A stretch of DNA of 7,518 bases from an uncultured Clostridia bacterium (GTDB taxonomy: Bacteria; Bacillota; Clostridia; Christensenellales; UBA1242), in assembly GCA_947623775.1 (NCBI GenBank), contig CANQHL010000063.1:1-7518 (forward strand). Direction: 5' to 3'. Shown here piece by piece: positions 4,747-7,518 of this stretch. The first letter of the stretch is position 1, and each line of letters starts with the position of its first letter. The position numbers were made by a program, and so were the translations under genes. The notes beneath the pieces were generated by a model. The model was not told the origin of the DNA. It worked only from the letters and a program-made list of their open reading frames with translations, and searched no databases.

Positions 4747-6945
4747 TTATTCACGTCGTAATGATTCAACAGGATCAAGCTTTGCAGCTTTTGATGCAGG
4801 ATAAAGTCCGGCAATTACGCTGATTACAATACTTAATCCAAATGCCTCTACAAAGTAATACCACAGCATTCTTAATGGAGCAAAGCCTAAAATTGAGTTA
4901 AATATCAATATTAAAATTCCTCCGATTAATAAGGTTAGTATAATTGCTGCTATACCTGATAGGACACCAACTAAGAAGCTTTCTGTGCTAAATATTAATT
5001 TTATATCCTTTTTGCGTGCTCCAATACTTTTTAGAACGCCTATTTCTTTTGTCCTTTCTGATACGCTCATATACATAACAACCAAAATCATAATCATTGC
5101 TACGGCAAGTGATATGCCTGCAATAACGGTGAGGGCTATGGAGAAGGTATTTAACATTTCTGTGAACATTTTTACAAGTTGCTCTTCAACAGAACCAGAT
5201 AAATCTTTTCTATACTCTTTTATGTAATCTTCGATTAAGTCTTTATTATCTTTAGTTTCCGTTTCAATAAATAACAATGTAGGTACTATTCCTGTTTGTT
5301 CATCATTCTCTTTTGCTTGTTCCATTTTTATTCTTGAATCAAGGAAATCATAATCTATGTACATTATCATTGCGCTTGAGAAAACTGAAACGTCTACTAT
5401 TGCAGATACTGTAACGGGGAGTCGAATATGATATTTGTCAAAAGTTATATTTAAATTAACTTCTTTTCCGACACAATCATCAAGTTCTTTTACCCCGAAG
5501 AATTGGGCGGCAGCAGCAGAAAGCATAATTTCATTTTCTTTACATAGATGTCCATCTGGGGTCAAAAGTTTTTTCTCGGTGTAGTAAGGCGGGGTTGTAT
5601 ACAAATATAATATAGGGGTGGAAAGCTCTTCCAGTTCACCATCTTCATTTTCTTTTGGGGATGTATATGAAATAGTTCCCATCGTAAATGCCGGCACACT
5701 GAAACCATAAGAAACGTTTTTATTTTCATCATTTTGATCATAAATTATTTTAAAATCAGTCTTATCTGCTAAATAATTGTTGATATCATCTGATACCTCT
5801 TTTATTTCAGCATCACTAAATGCTCTTCTTGTTATGGCGTTAATATCGGAATTATCGCTTGACGTCAGTTTATTCCCATCTCTATCTTTTCCGCTTTTAG
5901 AAAGGGTTATAATGGTTGGGTTTGAGAAATCTGCTGCTTGATCTGAAATATATCCCGTGAGCCCAGAACCGAACGAAAGCATTAAAATCATTGAAATAAG
6001 TGAAATTGATACGCCTATCGACATTAAAATATTTTTTATTTTACTTGCCCACATATTGTGAATTGATAATTTAATCGCCGACAAAAAAGATAAATGACCT
6101 TTTGAGGCTTCATTTTTCTTTTCTTGCTGAACCTGTTTTGTATTTGTATCTGCATCTGCTGATAAAAAGCTATATGTGCTATTATTTAAGTGATTATTTT
6201 TTAATGTGTAAATGCTTTTTGAATTATTTAATAGGGTTGTGTTTATAATTTTTTTATAATCATTGTTTTTATTATCTCTAACAATTCTGCCATCAGAAAT
6301 TTCAACAATTCGGGAAGAAACTGAGGCAACTTTTTCAGAGTGTGTAACCATAATTACAAGTTTTCCACCATCTGCAATTTCTTTTAATATATCAAGAATT
6401 TGATGTGAAGTGCCACTATCCAAAGCACCAGTTGGTTCATCAGCTAAAATAATATCCGGATCATTTATAAGTGCTCTTGCAATAGCCACTCTTTGTTTTT
6501 GTCCGCCCGATAATTGAGTCGGTTTTTTCTTAATTTGATCTTTTAAGCCAAGTTTTGTTAATATTTCAATTGCTTTTTGATTTTTTATACCTTCTTTTTC
6601 ATTTGAGAGGGTGAGTCCGATTGTTACATTATCTAAAACTGATAGGTGAGGAATGAGGTTAAATGATTGGAAAACAAAGCCGATTTTCTTTTTTCTGTAA
6701 TCGTCTAGTTCTTTATCTTTAAAATCTTTTAAATCATGTCCACTTACATTTATTGTTCCTGTATAATCGGAGTCTAACCCGCCGATTAAATTCATAAGTG
6801 TACTTTTACCGCTTCCGCTTTCGCCAACAATTGAAACTAGTTCTCCCTTATCAAAAGTGACATTTATATCACTTAAAGCTGTAAATGTATCTTTATTTTC
6901 CAGTTTGTATGCTTTGTACACATTCTTTAGTTCAAGAACACTCAT
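4747..6945 (-). CDS. MacB-like ABC transporter: fused ATPase and FtsX-type permease
   Basis: 732 residues. The N-terminal ABC ATPase (about 1-225) has Walker A GESGSGKST (41-49), Q-loop Gln93, signature LSGGQKQR (145-152), Walker B IILADE with Glu170, D-loop ALD (174-176) and switch His202; all catalytic residues are present. A Lys/Asn/Ser-rich linker (about 226-285) leads to the permease. The permease has helix 1 at about 304-326, a large extracytoplasmic domain (about 330-600), and helices near 600-625, 654-682 and 701-720. The FtsX signature SERTKEIGVLKSIGARKKDI and the ending GLYPASKAAKLDPVESLR are typical. This order matches MacB, which works as a dimer driving mechanical export of peptides or toxins rather than passing substrate through the membrane. 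No MacA adaptor is in the window. Cys468 and Cys491 in the outer domain could form a disulfide. It follows the upstream exporter gene by 9 bp. Substrate unknown; antimicrobial peptide or lipoprotein-type export are the main options. Confidence 0.95.
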   Translation of the reverse strand: MSVLELKNVYKAYKLENKDTFTALSDINVTFDKGELVSIVGESGSGKSTLMNLIGGLDSDYTGTINVSGHDLKDFKDKELDDYRKKKIGFVFQSFNLIPHLSVLDNVTIGLTLSNEKEGIKNQKAIEILTKLGLKDQIKKKPTQLSGGQKQRVAIARALINDPDIILADEPTGALDSGTSHQILDILKEIADGGKLVIMVTHSEKVASVSSRIVEISDGRIVRDNKNNDYKKIINTTLLNNSKSIYTLKNNHLNNSTYSFLSADADTNTKQVQQEKKNEASKGHLSFLSAIKLSIHNMWASKIKNILMSIGVSISLISMILMLSFGSGLTGYISDQAADFSNPTIITLSKSGKDRDGNKLTSSDNSDINAITRRAFSDAEIKEVSDDINNYLADKTDFKIIYDQNDENKNVSYGFSVPAFTMGTISYTSPKENEDGELEELSTPILYLYTTPPYYTEKKLLTPDGHLCKENEIMLSAAAAQFFGVKELDDCVGKEVNLNITFDKYHIRLPVTVSAIVDVSVFSSAMIMYIDYDFLDSRIKMEQAKENDEQTGIVPTLLFIETETKDNKDLIEDYIKEYRKDLSGSVEEQLVKMFTEMLNTFSIALTVIAGISLAVAMIMILVVMYMSVSERTKEIGVLKSIGARKKDIKLIFSTESFLVGVLSGIAAIILTLLIGGILILIFNSILGFAPLRMLWYYFVEAFGLSIVISVIAGLYPASKAAKLDPVESLRRE

Positions 6946-6949
6946 ATTT

Positions 6950-6956
6950 CCCTCCT
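6950..6956 (-). promoter_or_regulatory. ribosome binding site overlapping the upstream stop codon
   Basis: AGGAGGG on the minus strand lies four bases before the MacB-like ATG and shares two bases with the TAG stop (6955-6957) of the preceding exporter gene. Ribosomes terminating there would restart directly, so the two genes are probably translationally coupled. Confidence 0.8.
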
Positions 6957-7518
6957 AACAACTTTCATCATCTTCAAATTGGCTTACATAAAGATCTTTG
7001 TATGTTCCGTTTTTGCTTAATAATTCATTATGATTTCCTATTTCAACAATTTTCCCAACTTTCATAACAATGATCTTATCTGCGTTTTTGATAGTCGATA
7101 ACCTATGAGCAATTATAAAACTTGTTTTGCCTTTTGTCAACATATCCATTGCATTTTGTATTAGAATTTCTGTCCTTGTATCCACAGAACTTGTTGCTTC
7201 ATCAAGTATAAGCATTGGAGCATTTTGAATCATTGCTCTTGCGATTGTTATCAGTTGTTTTTGTCCTGCTGAAATATTAGAATCTTCGTTTATAATCATA
7301 TCATACCCGCTAGGGTTGTTTTTAACAAAATGGTCAACATTTGCAAGTTCGCAGGCGTTTAAAATTTGAGCATCAGATGCCGATGGGTTACTGAATTTTA
7401 AATTTTCTTTTAACGTTCCATCAAAAAGCCAAGTGTCTTGGAGCACCATAGCAAAAAGAGAGCGAACATAACATTTTTTCATGTTTTTGACGGATATATT
7501 ATCAATTAATATATCACC
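6955..7518 (-). CDS. multidrug-type ABC exporter, C-terminal ATPase part (5' end outside window)
   Basis: The frame stays open to the window edge, so the ATG at 7482 is internal and not the true start. 187 codons are visible, beginning GDILIDNISVKN, which is the middle of an ABC ATPase after Walker A. Counting from that first residue, there is a Q-loop VLQDTWLF (Gln27), signature NISAGQKQL (ISAGQ at 82-86), Walker B MLILDE (102-107), D-loop SSVD (110-113) and switch His138 in IAHRLSTI. This order and the VLQDTWLFDGT motif are typical of the MsbA/MdlB-type exporters with an N-terminal six-helix domain, usually near 600 residues. The signature is ISAGQ rather than LSGGQ; the catalytic Glu of Walker B is kept. 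Firmicutes often encode such proteins as adjacent heterodimer partners, so a second subunit may lie upstream, beyond 7518. It forms an operon with the MacB-like gene. Confidence 0.95.
   Translation of the reverse strand, partial: GDILIDNISVKNMKKCYVRSLFAMVLQDTWLFDGTLKENLKFSNPSASDAQILNACELANVDHFVKNNPSGYDMIINEDSNISAGQKQLITIARAMIQNAPMLILDEATSSVDTRTEILIQNAMDMLTKGKTSFIIAHRLSTIKNADKIIVMKVGKIVEIGNHNELLSKNGTYKDLYVSQFEDDESC

Noticed and set aside
660..6945. Alternative genetic code with TGA as tryptophan
   Set aside because: All complete genes are open under the standard code, use TGG for Trp and reach normal family lengths.
7480..7482. True start codon of the leftward exporter gene
   Set aside because: The frame stays open upstream and encodes conserved ATPase sequence (GDILIDNISVKN), so this Met is internal and the gene is cut by the window edge.

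Overview
The window is AT-rich, with TAA/TAG stops, strong AGGAGG-type ribosome binding sites and sigma-A-like promoters. All tryptophans in the genes are TGG and no gene needs TGA read as sense, so the standard code fits. This suggests a low-GC Firmicutes-type bacterium (Clostridia/Bacilli-like, perhaps uncultured); the sequence alone does not give genus or species.

Layout. Bases 1-659 hold no intact protein gene. This stretch looks like the scar or end of an integrated element. It contains the 3' half of a tRNA-Val(UAC) gene on the minus strand, broken in the anticodon loop, and a 32-bp inverted repeat (one mismatch) bounding bases 75-590. Inside the repeat are a consensus promoter, a probable small structured RNA with a bidirectional terminator, a pair of 10-bp direct repeats one helical turn apart, and two short open frames without starts that may be gene remnants.

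Bases 660-3868 read rightward. First comes a 163-residue four-helix membrane protein with its own terminator, then valS (valyl-tRNA synthetase, 866 aa) behind its own promoter. The valS gene carries an unusual KMSKH catalytic motif and a GC-rich patch over its zinc module. Next, 58 bp downstream, is a 264-residue membrane protein resembling the DUF2238/YjdF family, with an acidic tail. Its last codons lie inside a perfect 16-bp inverted repeat that acts as a shared terminator with the converging operon.

Bases 4747-7518 read leftward as a tightly coupled export operon. A multidrug-type ABC exporter subunit, of which only the C-terminal ATPase part is visible, is followed after 9 bp by a 732-residue MacB-like fusion of ABC ATPase and FtsX-type permease.

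The genes from 660 onward look like ordinary chromosomal housekeeping and transport functions. The unexplained part is the 516-bp cassette at the left edge: inverted repeat, tRNA fragment and RNA cassette together.
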